A stretch of DNA of 64,000 nt from Yeosuana aquiaggeris (GTDB lineage: Bacteria > Bacteroidota > Bacteroidia > Flavobacteriales > Flavobacteriaceae). The translations under genes and the position numbers were made by a program. Below are positions 8,121-16,876 of the stretch, in pieces (positions within the stretch are counted from its first letter, which is position 1; every line of letters begins with the position of its first letter). The notes under the pieces were generated by a model. That model was given only the letters and a program-made list of their open reading frames with translations. It ran no database searches and was not told the origin of the DNA. The stretch spans positions 434,001 through 498,000 of the forward strand of contig NZ_JBAWKC010000003.1 in NCBI RefSeq assembly GCF_044003965.1, given 5' to 3'.

Positions 8121-9641
8121 ATGGCTTCCAGAAAAATTGAAATAATGGATACGACGTTACGCGATGGTGAACAAACCTCGGGTGTGTCGTTTTCTGCATC
8201 AGAAAAATTAACCATTGCAAAGCTTTTATTAGAAGAACTAAAGGTTGATCGAATTGAAATTGCCTCTGCCAGAGTTTCTGAAGGTGAATTTCAAGCAGTT
8301 AAAAGTATTACAAGCTGGGCGAGTAATAATGGTTACATTGATGCTGTTGAAGTATTAACTTTTGTTGATAATGGTGTTTCAATTAATTGGATGTTAGAAG
8401 CAGGAGCGAAAGTTCAAAACTTGCTTACAAAAGGCTCATTAAATCATTTAACTCATCAGTTAAAAAAGACTTCTAATCAGCACTTTAAAGAAATTTCAGA
8501 AACTATTGCGCTAGCTAAAGAGAAAGGGATTGAAACCAATGTGTATTTAGAAGACTGGAGTAATGGCATGCGCAATTCAAAAGCGTATGTTTATGAGTTT
8601 TTAGAGTTTTTAAAAACACAGCCTGTAAAACGAGTCATGCTTCCTGATACTTTGGGAGTCATAACTCCGGAAGAATCATTTGTTTTTGTATCAGAAATTA
8701 AATCAAAATATCCTAATATCCATTTTGATTTTCATGCCCATAATGATTATGATCTAGGTGTGGCAAATGCTATGGAAGCTTTAAAAGCAGGAGCCGACGG
8801 ATTACATTTAACTATAAATGGAATGGGTGAACGTGCTGGAAATGCACCAATGGCAAGTACCATTGCAGTTATCAATGATTTTATGCCTTTTATTGAAATT
8901 GGAGTCAATGAAAAGGTTTTATATACCGTAAGTAAATTAGTTGAAAATTTTTCTGGAGTGATGATTCCGGCGAATAAACCAGTAATAGGAGCAAATGTAT
9001 TTACGCAAACAGCTGGTATTCATGCAGATGGAGACAATAAAAAGAATTTATATTTCAGTGATTTGTTACCAGAACGGTTTGGAAGAACGCGCAAATATGC
9101 CTTAGGTAAATCATCTGGCAAAGCTAATATTCAAAAGAATCTTCAAGAACTTGGGCTGCAATTGAATGATGAAGATTTAAAGAAAGTCACGCAGCGCATC
9201 ATTGAACTTGGCGATAAAAAGCAAGTAGTAACAAAGGAAGATTTACCTTATATTATTTCTGATGTGTTAGATTTTGCATATGAAGAAAAGGTGAAAGTGG
9301 AATCTTATGTATTAACCCATGCAAAAGGATTAAAACCATCTACTACGGTATCCATAACTATAAATGGTAAAACTTTTGAAGAAAACTCATTGGGTGATGG
9401 GCAGTTTGATGCCTTCATGAACGCCATTAGAATCATTTTCAGGAAAGTGGATATCATATTACCGAATTTAATTGATTATGCCGTTAGAATCCCTCCTGGA
9501 AGCCATTCAGATGCCTTATGTGAAACTATTATCACTTGGAAAAGTGTAGAAAAAGAATTTAAAACAAGAGGATTAGATTCCGATCAAACGGTTTCAGCGA
9601 TTAAAGCCACTGAAAAAATGCTCAATATTATTATTAGTTAA
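8121..9641 (+). CDS. 2-isopropylmalate synthase / citramalate synthase family protein with LeuA allosteric domain
   Basis: 506 residues: a TIM-barrel condensing domain (about 1-270), a linker, and a C-terminal LeuA dimerisation/regulatory domain (about 375-506). MDTTLRDGEQTSGVSFS gives the metal and substrate residues, HAHNDYDLGVANAMEA supplies the metal histidines, and GMGERAGNAP is the family loop. It condenses acetyl-CoA with a 2-oxo acid: 2-oxoisovalerate (leucine) or pyruvate (citramalate, an isoleucine route). In Bacteroidota this longer form usually sits in leuCD-x-leuB next to a separate shorter leuA elsewhere. I cannot tell the preferred substrate from sequence, so I give no symbol. 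It is the third gene of the operon. Confidence 0.88.
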   Translation: MASRKIEIMDTTLRDGEQTSGVSFSASEKLTIAKLLLEELKVDRIEIASARVSEGEFQAVKSITSWASNNGYIDAVEVLTFVDNGVSINWMLEAGAKVQNLLTKGSLNHLTHQLKKTSNQHFKEISETIALAKEKGIETNVYLEDWSNGMRNSKAYVYEFLEFLKTQPVKRVMLPDTLGVITPEESFVFVSEIKSKYPNIHFDFHAHNDYDLGVANAMEALKAGADGLHLTINGMGERAGNAPMASTIAVINDFMPFIEIGVNEKVLYTVSKLVENFSGVMIPANKPVIGANVFTQTAGIHADGDNKKNLYFSDLLPERFGRTRKYALGKSSGKANIQKNLQELGLQLNDEDLKKVTQRIIELGDKKQVVTKEDLPYIISDVLDFAYEEKVKVESYVLTHAKGLKPSTTVSITINGKTFEENSLGDGQFDAFMNAIRIIFRKVDIILPNLIDYAVRIPPGSHSDALCETIITWKSVEKEFKTRGLDSDQTVSAIKATEKMLNIIIS

Positions 9642-9659
9642 GAAATTAAACATAAATAC

Positions 9660-10718
9660 ATGAAATTTAATATAGCGCTATTAGCCGGAGACGGTATTGG
9701 ACCGGAAGTTATAGAACAAGCAGTAAAAGTAAGTGATGCGGTTGCTAAGAAATTCGGACATGAAATTACTTGGAAACCAGCATTAACTGGAGCGGCAGCT
9801 ATTGATGCTTTTGGAGAACCTTACCCAGATTCAACACACGAAGTATGCGTGAATGCAGATGCTGTTTTATTTGGTGCTATTGGACATCCAAAATACGATA
9901 ACGATCCATCTGCACCTGTAAGACCCGAACAAGGCTTATTAAAAATGCGTAAAAAATTAGGATTGTTCGCTAATGTGCGTCCAACATTCACGTTTCCATC
10001 ATTAATTGATAAATCACCATTAAAAAGAGAGCGTATTGAAGGTACTGATTTAGTGTTTTTACGGGAATTAACAGGTGGTATTTATTTTGGTGAAAAGGGA
10101 AGAAGAGATGGTGGTGAAACTGCTTTTGACAACTGTGTTTATACACGATCAGAAGTACAACGTTTGGCTAAAAAAGGATTTGAGTTAGCTATGACGCGTT
10201 CTAAAAAGTTATGTTGTGTGGATAAGGCTAATGTATTAGAAACTTCACGATTATGGAGAGAAACTGTTCAAGCAATGGAAAAAGAGTATCCAGAAGTAAA
10301 AGTGAGTTATGAGTTTGTTGATGCCGTAGCGATGCGTTTGGTACAATGGCCAAACAGTTATGATGTATTAATTACCGAAAATCTATTTGGAGATATTTTA
10401 ACGGATGAAGCGTCTGTAATTTCGGGATCTATGGGATTAATGCCATCGGCATCTGTTGGGACTGACAACCAATTATTTGAACCAATTCACGGGTCGTATC
10501 CTCAAGCAACAGGATTAAACATAGCTAATCCTTTAGCAACGGTGTTATCTGCAGCTATGATGTTTGAAATGGCATTTAATTTACCAGAAGAAGGTGCTGC
10601 TATTAGATCAGTCGTTAATAAAGCCTTGGCTGAAGGTATGGTTACTGAAGATTTAGCCGATGGTGGTAAGTCTTTTGGAACGAAAGAAGTAGGTGATTGG
10701 TTGGCGAGCAACCTATAA
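9660..10718 (+). CDS. leuB: 3-isopropylmalate dehydrogenase LeuB
   Basis: NAD-dependent oxidative decarboxylation of 3-isopropylmalate, the third leucine-specific step. The protein has 352 residues. ALLAGDGIGPEV at the N terminus, the substrate arginines in KMRKKLGLFANVRP (about residue 100), DKANVLETSRLWR and the metal aspartates in ENLFGDILTDEA (about 243) are all present, and HGSYPQATG precedes the NAD-binding region. It is the last gene of the leu operon, followed by a terminator. Confidence 0.97.
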   Translation: MKFNIALLAGDGIGPEVIEQAVKVSDAVAKKFGHEITWKPALTGAAAIDAFGEPYPDSTHEVCVNADAVLFGAIGHPKYDNDPSAPVRPEQGLLKMRKKLGLFANVRPTFTFPSLIDKSPLKRERIEGTDLVFLRELTGGIYFGEKGRRDGGETAFDNCVYTRSEVQRLAKKGFELAMTRSKKLCCVDKANVLETSRLWRETVQAMEKEYPEVKVSYEFVDAVAMRLVQWPNSYDVLITENLFGDILTDEASVISGSMGLMPSASVGTDNQLFEPIHGSYPQATGLNIANPLATVLSAAMMFEMAFNLPEEGAAIRSVVNKALAEGMVTEDLADGGKSFGTKEVGDWLASNL

Positions 10719-10740
10719 ATAAAGATTATTTTATATTTTA

Positions 10741-10772
10741 AAAAAGCGAGCTTCATTTGAAGCTCGCTTTTT
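10741..10772 (+). terminator. Rho-independent terminator of the leucine operon
   Basis: Stem AAAAAGCGAGCTTCA (10741-10755) pairs with 10758-10772 across a minimal loop and runs into a T tract; it lies 22 bases after the leuB stop. Confidence 0.88.
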
Positions 10773-10875
10773 TTTATCTAAAGTCTATTGATAAGCCTTT
10801 ATTTGATAAGACTTTTGACGGGAATTCAAATATAGAATTAGAAATAAAAAGCTAATTATTAAATAATTTGCTTTT

Positions 10876-12132
10876 TTAACTCTTTTGATGCATTATAAAA
10901 CTTGAACCCGTTGGAAGTTCATAAACCTCTAAATCAAAATAAGGAACGGCGGCGATTAAGTGGTCAAATATATCCGACATGATATATTCATAATTTTCCC
11001 AACGCTTATCTGTACTAAAAGCATAAATTTCTAAAGGGATTCCTTGTGCCGTCGGCGCTAATTGCCTCACCATAATCATCATATCCTTATTGATGGCAGA
11101 ATGCTGTTCAAGATAGGTTTGTGCATATTTTCTAAACACACCTATATTGGTGAGGTTTCTTCCATTTAAAGGTAATTCTTTATCAATTTTATGATTTGTA
11201 TTAAAACCATTAATATCACTTTCACGCTTGTCTAAATAAGAAGTAATTAATTGAACTTTTTTTAGTCTATCTATTTCATCTTTAGTTAAATACTTAACAC
11301 TATTTAACTTAATATTTAAAGCTCGCTTAATACGTCTGCCTTCAGAATTGACCATACCTCGCCAATTCTTAAAAGAATCTGAAATCAAGGCATAAGTTGG
11401 AATGGTAGTAATCGTTTTATCAAAGTTTTGAACCTTGACAGTTGCTAAATTTATTTCAATAACATCGCCATCAGCACCATACTTTTCAAAAGTAATCCAG
11501 TCGCCAATATGCACCATATCATTAATCGAAACCTGTATACTGGCCACAAATCCTAAAATAGTATCCTTAAAAATTAAGATAATAACCGCTGAAGCAGCAC
11601 CTAGACCTGTAATGAAATTTATAAATGCAATTCCTGTTAGGATGGCAATGGCTGAAAAAACACCAATTACCCATGCAAAAATCATAAACACCTGAATGTA
11701 ACTATCTATAGGTTTATCTTTTAGTTGTGGCAATGTTTTAAAATAATCTTTTAATGCGTTTAAAACACTGCGTACAATCCAAAGCGTTAATAAAATAGAA
11801 AAAGTTTTTAATCCCTTTTCTGCTATATTTTCATAATAATTAAAATCAGTAAGTACAATTGGCATTAATTCTATCATGAACAATAATGGAATGACATGAG
11901 CAATGTTTCTAGGGACTTTATTGGTGACTAATAAATCATCAAAATTCGTTTTTGATTTAGAAGCAAACTTTGTAAATATTTGAACTAATATTTTTCTAGT
12001 AATAAAATCAATAATCAATACAATAACAAACAAGGAAATCGCTAATGCCATCATATTAAGGTATTTAGCAGAAGTCTCTGAAAAATTGGCAGAAATCAAA
12101 TAATCGTAAAGTAAATGCTTTATAGTGTCCAT
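10876..12132 (-). CDS. Mechanosensitive channel, MscS superfamily (YbdG-like)
   Basis: 418 residues with about five membrane helices in the first 190, then a soluble beta and alpha/beta C-terminal half. The pore-lining helix and following segment read GLGAASAVIILIFKDTILG and IQVSINDMVHIGDWITF (about 175-215), the MscS hallmark. IPTYALISDSFKNWRGM is the feature that points to the YbdG/MscM branch, whose insert lies in the middle domain. The channel releases solutes on hypo-osmotic shock. It follows the DUF3817 gene after one base, so both are co-transcribed. Confidence 0.9.
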   Translation of the reverse strand: MDTIKHLLYDYLISANFSETSAKYLNMMALAISLFVIVLIIDFITRKILVQIFTKFASKSKTNFDDLLVTNKVPRNIAHVIPLLFMIELMPIVLTDFNYYENIAEKGLKTFSILLTLWIVRSVLNALKDYFKTLPQLKDKPIDSYIQVFMIFAWVIGVFSAIAILTGIAFINFITGLGAASAVIILIFKDTILGFVASIQVSINDMVHIGDWITFEKYGADGDVIEINLATVKVQNFDKTITTIPTYALISDSFKNWRGMVNSEGRRIKRALNIKLNSVKYLTKDEIDRLKKVQLITSYLDKRESDINGFNTNHKIDKELPLNGRNLTNIGVFRKYAQTYLEQHSAINKDMMIMVRQLAPTAQGIPLEIYAFSTDKRWENYEYIMSDIFDHLIAAVPYFDLEVYELPTGSSFIMHQKS

Positions 12133-12133
12133 A

Positions 12134-12424
12134 TTATTTTATGATATTTAAATACTTTCTATCTACATAAAAAGTTCCAAAAGGAATAATTGATGCTAAT
12201 AAAACCGAATAAAATTGTGGCTTTGTCCAGTTAGTGTCCGTTTTAAACATAAATGCAATCACTATATAAGTTATAAAGAGCAGGCCATGAGGCATCCCTA
12301 ACAATTTTACATATTTAGGGTCGCTTAAAAAATATTTTATTGGCGTCGCTATGAACAATAATAATATATATGACATACCTTCTAAAAAGGCCACTATTCT
12401 AAAGATATTTATAAATGATAACAT
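12134..12424 (-). CDS. DUF3817 family membrane protein
   Basis: 96 residues with three hydrophobic helices. The pattern FRIVAFLEGMSYILLLF, then a PIKY turn, then LGMPHGLLFITYIV is the DUF3817 signature, with conserved Glu, Pro and His-Gly. The family is of unknown role and is often found beside transporters. It is the first gene of a two-gene unit with the MscS channel, and a TAnnTTTG-type element lies 17 bases before its start. Confidence 0.87.
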   Translation of the reverse strand: MLSFINIFRIVAFLEGMSYILLLFIATPIKYFLSDPKYVKLLGMPHGLLFITYIVIAFMFKTDTNWTKPQFYSVLLASIIPFGTFYVDRKYLNIIK

Positions 12425-12440
12425 CGGTTTATTTTTTTTG

Positions 12441-12448
12441 CAAAAATA
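12441..12448 (-). promoter_or_regulatory. Candidate -7 element for the DUF3817-mscS unit
   Basis: TATTTTTG on the minus strand fits the Bacteroidota TAnnTTTG consensus and lies 17 bases before the start codon, giving a very short leader. No good -33 TTG is found at the usual distance. Confidence 0.35.
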
Positions 12449-12485
12449 GTATATAGATATTTAAAACACTGAATTCTACTTACAA

Positions 12486-13103
12486 TTAAAAAACATGAAA
12501 AATAACTAATCCATAAATCAGGAATCTCACTAAACGCAAGGAGCCAAAAAGAATAACACTTTTAAAGGGAAATTCAATAATACCTGCAGCCATACAGGAA
12601 ATAGAAAAGGGTAGAGGTAACAGAGCGCCGACTACAATTAAAAATCCTCCCCATTTCCTGGAGTTTTTAAGTTGTTTTTCCATTTTTTGTTCTAAATAGT
12701 TGTGTACAGAAGGAATTTTAGTAATCCCTATACCAATCCAATAAGAACAAAGTCCTCCAAAATAGCTCAAAAAAGATAAAATGCTTAGATAAAGCCATGG
12801 ATGGTTTAATTTACCAGACCATGCAATAAAAATTTCTGGTGGAACCAGACCAAAAAAGGATTCTGAGGCAAAGAAAAATATCAATACTCCTGGTACAGGA
12901 AGCACTTCTGTAAGATGTACTAAACCTTTATCAATATTAAAAAACTTGTTTAACACAAATATAATGGAAACAATGACGATTATATAAGGCAATGCTTTTT
13001 TGATAGCCTGTCCTACAAACGTATAAAACCCGGTATAAGAGTAATACTGATGTAATAACTTTACACGCGATTTCTCCGATTTCAATTTAGTCTTCTGTTT
13101 CAT
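12486..13103 (-). CDS. VTT-domain (DedA/SNARE-associated-like) membrane protein
   Basis: About 205 residues, multi-spanning. The central block PGVLIFFFASESFFGLVPPEIFIAW is followed by YFGGLCSYWIGIGI and a basic cytoplasmic loop, then GGFLIVVGALLPLPFSISCMAAGI, matching the VTT domain with its conserved Glu, Gly and Pro residues. Members include undecaprenyl-phosphate and lipid flippases; the substrate here is unknown. I choose ATG 13103 (MKQKTK) over the longer 13130 start because a TATATTTG element at 13135-13128 would overlap the longer start. Confidence 0.8.
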   Translation of the reverse strand: MKQKTKLKSEKSRVKLLHQYYSYTGFYTFVGQAIKKALPYIIVIVSIIFVLNKFFNIDKGLVHLTEVLPVPGVLIFFFASESFFGLVPPEIFIAWSGKLNHPWLYLSILSFLSYFGGLCSYWIGIGITKIPSVHNYLEQKMEKQLKNSRKWGGFLIVVGALLPLPFSISCMAAGIIEFPFKSVILFGSLRLVRFLIYGLVIFHVF

Positions 13104-13127
13104 TATTAATTTTCTTCTACAAGCGTG

Positions 13128-13135
13128 CAAATATA
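13128..13135 (-). promoter_or_regulatory. Candidate -7 element for the VTT gene
   Basis: TATATTTG on the minus strand, a perfect TAnnTTTG match 24 bases before the chosen start at 13103. No clear TTG lies at the usual -33 distance. Confidence 0.4.
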
Positions 13136-13323
13136 GTTTTATAAGATTGTTTAAAGGACCTTAATCGCATATTTAAGGAAAGTTTAATATTGTTTTAACA
13201 AACATCAAAATTCATCATGTATTATTTAACTACATATTTTTTTAAAGTTTTTAGATGATTTAAATCATTTTTTTATTACTTTAATGGAGTTAGTTTTATT
13301 TTCATAATAATTAATCCAGTAGC

Positions 13324-15444
13324 ATGAAAATATTTGACGAAAAACACATAAAAAACATTGTTTTAGTTGGGGCTCATAACAGTGGAAAAACCACACTTTC
13401 TGAAACCATGTTGTTTGAAGCAGGTCTATTAAACAGACGTGGCACCGTAGAAGATCGTAACACCGTTTCTGATTATCAAAGTATTGAACAGGAGCGTGAA
13501 GCATCAATATATGCAACGCCTATGCATACAGAATGGCGTAATTACAAAATAAATATTATTGACACTCCAGGTTTAGACGATTTTATTGGTGAAATTATTT
13601 CATCTATTAAAGTTGGAGACACGGTTGTCGCCGTTATTAACGGTAGACAAGGCGTAGAGGTTGGTACTGAAATTATCTGGAACTATATAGATAAATATAA
13701 CAGACCAACCTTATTTGTTATAAATCAGATTGATCATCCGGACTTTAAATTTGATGAAAGTTTTAATAGCATAAAATCCTTAGTAGGAAATAATGCTGTA
13801 AAAATGCAGTATCCATTAATTGTTGATGGCTCACAGTGCATCATTGATGTATTAAAAATGAAGATGTACAAATTTGGTAAAGAAGGAGGGAAACCTGAAA
13901 AATTGGAAATACCAAAAGATCAAAAGGCTATAGCAGATGCATTACACAATGAATTAGTTGAGAAAGCAGCAGAAAACGACGAAGAATTATTAGAGTTATT
14001 CTTTGATAAAGGGACTCTTAACGAAAATGAAATGCGTCAGGGTATTAAGGCAGGCATGTTGAATCATGAATTATTCCCTGTATTTTGTGTATCCGCCTTA
14101 AATGATATGGGAACCGGACGCTTAATGGGCTTTATAGATAATGTGGCACCAGCAGCATCAGAATTAAATGAGGAGCAAAGTGAAGAAGGAGAAACTATAA
14201 ATCGTGAAGTAGGAGCGCCAACCTCTTTATTTGTTTTTAAAACTATTCAACAGCCCAATTTAGGTCAGATTACTTTTTTTAAAGTAAAATCAGGTGAAGT
14301 GAATATTAATGATAAATTAATTAATTCAAGAAACGACGAAACCGAAATTATAAATCAGTTATTTATAATGGATGGTAAAGAAAGACAGCCCGTTACAAAA
14401 TTAACCGTTGGTGATATTGGAGCCACTCTAAAATTAAAATATACAGATACAAACGATACGTTAAGAGCTGCAAAAAGCAAAATTACTATTAAACCAATTA
14501 ATTTTCCAGAACCTAGAATCAAAAAAAGTGTAGGTGCAGTTGCAAAACAAGATGAAGAAAAATTGATTGATGCAATTAAAAAAATTCATAGTCAAGATCC
14601 GACAGTAGTATTAGAATATTCACAAGAGTCTAAACAACAATTGTTAGGTTGTCAAGGCGAATTGCACTTAGCAACCATAGACTGGACATTAAAAAATGTT
14701 TATGGGATAAATGCTACATTCACAAAACCAAAAATAACTTACCGGGAAACCATACAGCGTTCATCTACTGCAAGTTACAAACATAAAAAGCAATCTGGTG
14801 GATCTGGTCAATTTGGTGAAGTCCATATGAAAATAGAGCCTTGGAATGAAGGCATGCCTGAACCAGAAGGGTTTAGCTTAAGAGGAAAAGAAGAAATTGA
14901 GCTACCATGGGGAGGAAAATTGATTTTCTATAACTGTATTGTTGGAGGTGTTATTGACCAACGTTATTTACCATCTATAATGAAAGGTGTTTTAGAAGTT
15001 ATGGAAGACGGCCCATTAACAGGTTCCTATATAAGAGATGTGCGAGTCATGGTTTATGATGGTAAAATGCATTCAGTAGATTCTAATGATATTTCCTTTA
15101 AAATAGCTGGAGCACATGCCTTTAAAGAAGCCTTTTTAAATGCAAATCCTAAATTATTAGAGCCAACTAATGAGCTTGTAGTTAAAGTACCTGAAGAAAT
15201 GGTAGGTAATGTCATGACTGATCTGCAATCGAGACGTTCCATCATACAGGGTTTTGAGAGCAATAATAACTATCAAATATTGAAATCTATTACGCCAGCG
15301 GCTGAATTATATGGTTATTCAACAGATTTAAGATCATTAACACAAGGTAGGGCTACTTTTAGCACGGCATTTTCATCATACCAACCCGTACCACCAAATG
15401 TTCAAAATGAGTTGGTAAAAGAAGTACAAAAAGAAGAAGTATAA
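13324..15444 (+). CDS. EF-G2-type translation elongation factor (GTPase-impaired EF-G paralogue)
   Basis: 706 residues with all EF-G domains: G domain (1 to about 275), domain II (about 300-385), domains III-V (about 390-700) including GGSGQFGEVHMKIEP and the C-terminal PAAELYGYSTDLRSLTQGRA. The P-loop GAHNSGKTT (16-24) and DTPG (80-83) are present, but the catalytic switch II His is replaced by Leu84 (DTPGLDDF instead of DTPGHVDF), the G4 motif is NQID (134-137) not NKxD, and the switch I Thr is Ser61. RGTVEDRNTVSDYQSIEQE resembles the Bacteroides EF-G2 branch, reported to move ribosomes without GTP hydrolysis during carbon starvation. It is probably not the housekeeping fusA. A small helical gene follows after 18 bases. 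Confidence 0.85.
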   Translation: MKIFDEKHIKNIVLVGAHNSGKTTLSETMLFEAGLLNRRGTVEDRNTVSDYQSIEQEREASIYATPMHTEWRNYKINIIDTPGLDDFIGEIISSIKVGDTVVAVINGRQGVEVGTEIIWNYIDKYNRPTLFVINQIDHPDFKFDESFNSIKSLVGNNAVKMQYPLIVDGSQCIIDVLKMKMYKFGKEGGKPEKLEIPKDQKAIADALHNELVEKAAENDEELLELFFDKGTLNENEMRQGIKAGMLNHELFPVFCVSALNDMGTGRLMGFIDNVAPAASELNEEQSEEGETINREVGAPTSLFVFKTIQQPNLGQITFFKVKSGEVNINDKLINSRNDETEIINQLFIMDGKERQPVTKLTVGDIGATLKLKYTDTNDTLRAAKSKITIKPINFPEPRIKKSVGAVAKQDEEKLIDAIKKIHSQDPTVVLEYSQESKQQLLGCQGELHLATIDWTLKNVYGINATFTKPKITYRETIQRSSTASYKHKKQSGGSGQFGEVHMKIEPWNEGMPEPEGFSLRGKEEIELPWGGKLIFYNCIVGGVIDQRYLPSIMKGVLEVMEDGPLTGSYIRDVRVMVYDGKMHSVDSNDISFKIAGAHAFKEAFLNANPKLLEPTNELVVKVPEEMVGNVMTDLQSRRSIIQGFESNNNYQILKSITPAAELYGYSTDLRSLTQGRATFSTAFSSYQPVPPNVQNELVKEVQKEEV

Positions 15445-15462
15445 TTTATAAAAACAAGTCAT

Positions 15463-15843
15463 ATGCAAACTAAAATATCATATTTAAGTGATTTAAAATT
15501 TAATTTAGAAACCTGGAAGAGGGAATTACGTTTCCATTTTAATGAAATGGATACGTTTGAAGAGAAATTAGAAGAAATAGCAAGTAGAGAATTTGGAAAA
15601 AGTGCCACAATACCATTAGAAAATTTCCAAAATAGAATTATGATTGAAAAAGATGTTATTTCTAAATTGATGCATAGATGCAAAAGAAAAATGCAAAAAA
15701 TACATGTTGCTGATTATAGTGAAGAGATTGATGGAAGGTTACAAAATGAACAACATACGTTGCGAGAAGATATGAAAACCTATATTAGAATGCATTATGA
15801 ATTAAAAGAAGAAATGATGAAGTATTTCTTAGAATATTTATAA
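15463..15843 (+). CDS. Small helical protein co-transcribed with EF-G2
   Basis: 126 residues, no signal or membrane helix, rich in Glu, Lys, Met and Arg with heptad-like spacing of hydrophobics, so it is likely a helical hairpin or coiled coil. Recognisable segments are LETWKRELRFHFNEMDTFEE and RMHYELKEEMMKYFLEYL. It starts 18 bases after the EF-G2-like gene, and a terminator follows 24 bases after its stop, which makes a two-gene operon. No family is recognised; a ribosome- or EF-G2-linked role is inference from position only. Confidence 0.72.
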   Translation: MQTKISYLSDLKFNLETWKRELRFHFNEMDTFEEKLEEIASREFGKSATIPLENFQNRIMIEKDVISKLMHRCKRKMQKIHVADYSEEIDGRLQNEQHTLREDMKTYIRMHYELKEEMMKYFLEYL

Positions 15844-15867
15844 TATATAAGTGTCAGCAAGAATATT

Positions 15868-15898
15868 AAAACCATATGCTTAAGTATATGGTTTTTTT
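15868..15898 (+). terminator. Rho-independent terminator of the EF-G2 operon
   Basis: The arm AAAACCATAT (15868-15877) pairs with ATATGGTTTT (15886-15895) and is followed by further T bases. It lies 24 bases after the stop at 15843. Confidence 0.8.
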
Positions 15899-16177
15899 GT
15901 ATAATAAAATCTCCAGATAGAGTAGTTACCAAAAAACGCTATTTTACATAATATAAATTATAGAACATTTTATCATATATTGATATTGCCGTCTAGCTTT
16001 GCTATTTCATATAATATTAGATATGCATTCTTAAGGATTCATATTGATACATATTTTGTAAAAAGACATAGGATCAAAACAACTAATTCAATTCTTCTAT
16101 ACTTTAAAATGGTCCAGAAATTTTAATAAAGGCAATTAACGTATGTTTATTGGCAACTAACTTACAACGCAATACTA
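15899..16177. other. Intergenic region without recognisable content
   Basis: AT-rich sequence between the EF-G2 operon terminator and the stop of the minus-strand gene at 16178. No open frame of note, repeat or RNA gene is seen. Confidence 0.4.
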
Positions 16178-16531
16178 TTAATGATCGAAATCAACATCAT
16201 TATCTCCTTCTCCTATGGGTTCTTTCCCAGTTCGTACGTAACCTACATTCGATTTTTGAGAATAACTAAAATAAATTGGTTTTTCATTTCTCAAAAGGTC
16301 TATAACATTGGCATACATAGACAAACGGTAGCGCAAGTACACTAATTTAGAATTAACGTCGTAATAATTATCGGGTAGGGTTTTATTATCGGGATAGAAA
16401 TTTAACTGCAAAATAAAATCATCATCATGATAACATTTTACAATGATATTCGGGTAAATAAGATGTTCTTTGCTCTGTCCTGCTTGAAAGTGAACCCAAT
16501 AATGGTTTATTTCGCTAACTATTAACTTCAT
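16178..16531 (-). CDS. Hypothetical protein
   Basis: 117 residues, no signal peptide or membrane helix. It is rich in aromatic residues (HYWVHF, YRYRLSMY-like stretch) and ends in an acidic tail (GEGDNDVDFDH). The middle (about 25-75) alternates polar and hydrophobic residues as in a beta-sheet. It is a lone gene with long AT-rich flanks. I recognise no family. Confidence 0.55.
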   Translation of the reverse strand: MKLIVSEINHYWVHFQAGQSKEHLIYPNIIVKCYHDDDFILQLNFYPDNKTLPDNYYDVNSKLVYLRYRLSMYANVIDLLRNEKPIYFSYSQKSNVGYVRTGKEPIGEGDNDVDFDH

Positions 16532-16876
16532 GGTGTCTAAATTTAGATTAATTATTAATGCTACAAGTTATAGATTATTTTTTAATATTTTACAAAAAGT
16601 ATTTTTTTATACGCGATTCTCGTGGCTTTCTGTAAGAGCTTAAATTTTAAGAAAAATAAAATTCCAAGCACTTACTATCTTCATATTCCTATTTAAACTT
16701 TTTGATAGTAACTATTAATATTATATAAAATAGAAATTGAAGATTCATGAGCATAATAATATCAAATAAAAATATTGTGAATAAAGCTCAAGTTACATAA
16801 CGCGGTACATTATAATAGATTTTAGAATAATCCAGGCCGTAGCTCTTTGAGCAATATTTAACATATTAAAAGAAAA
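16532..16876. other. Intergenic region without recognisable content
   Basis: 345 AT-rich bases between the start of the gene at 16178-16531 and the stop of the outer-membrane gene at 16877. No clear terminator, promoter or coding remnant is seen. Confidence 0.4.
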
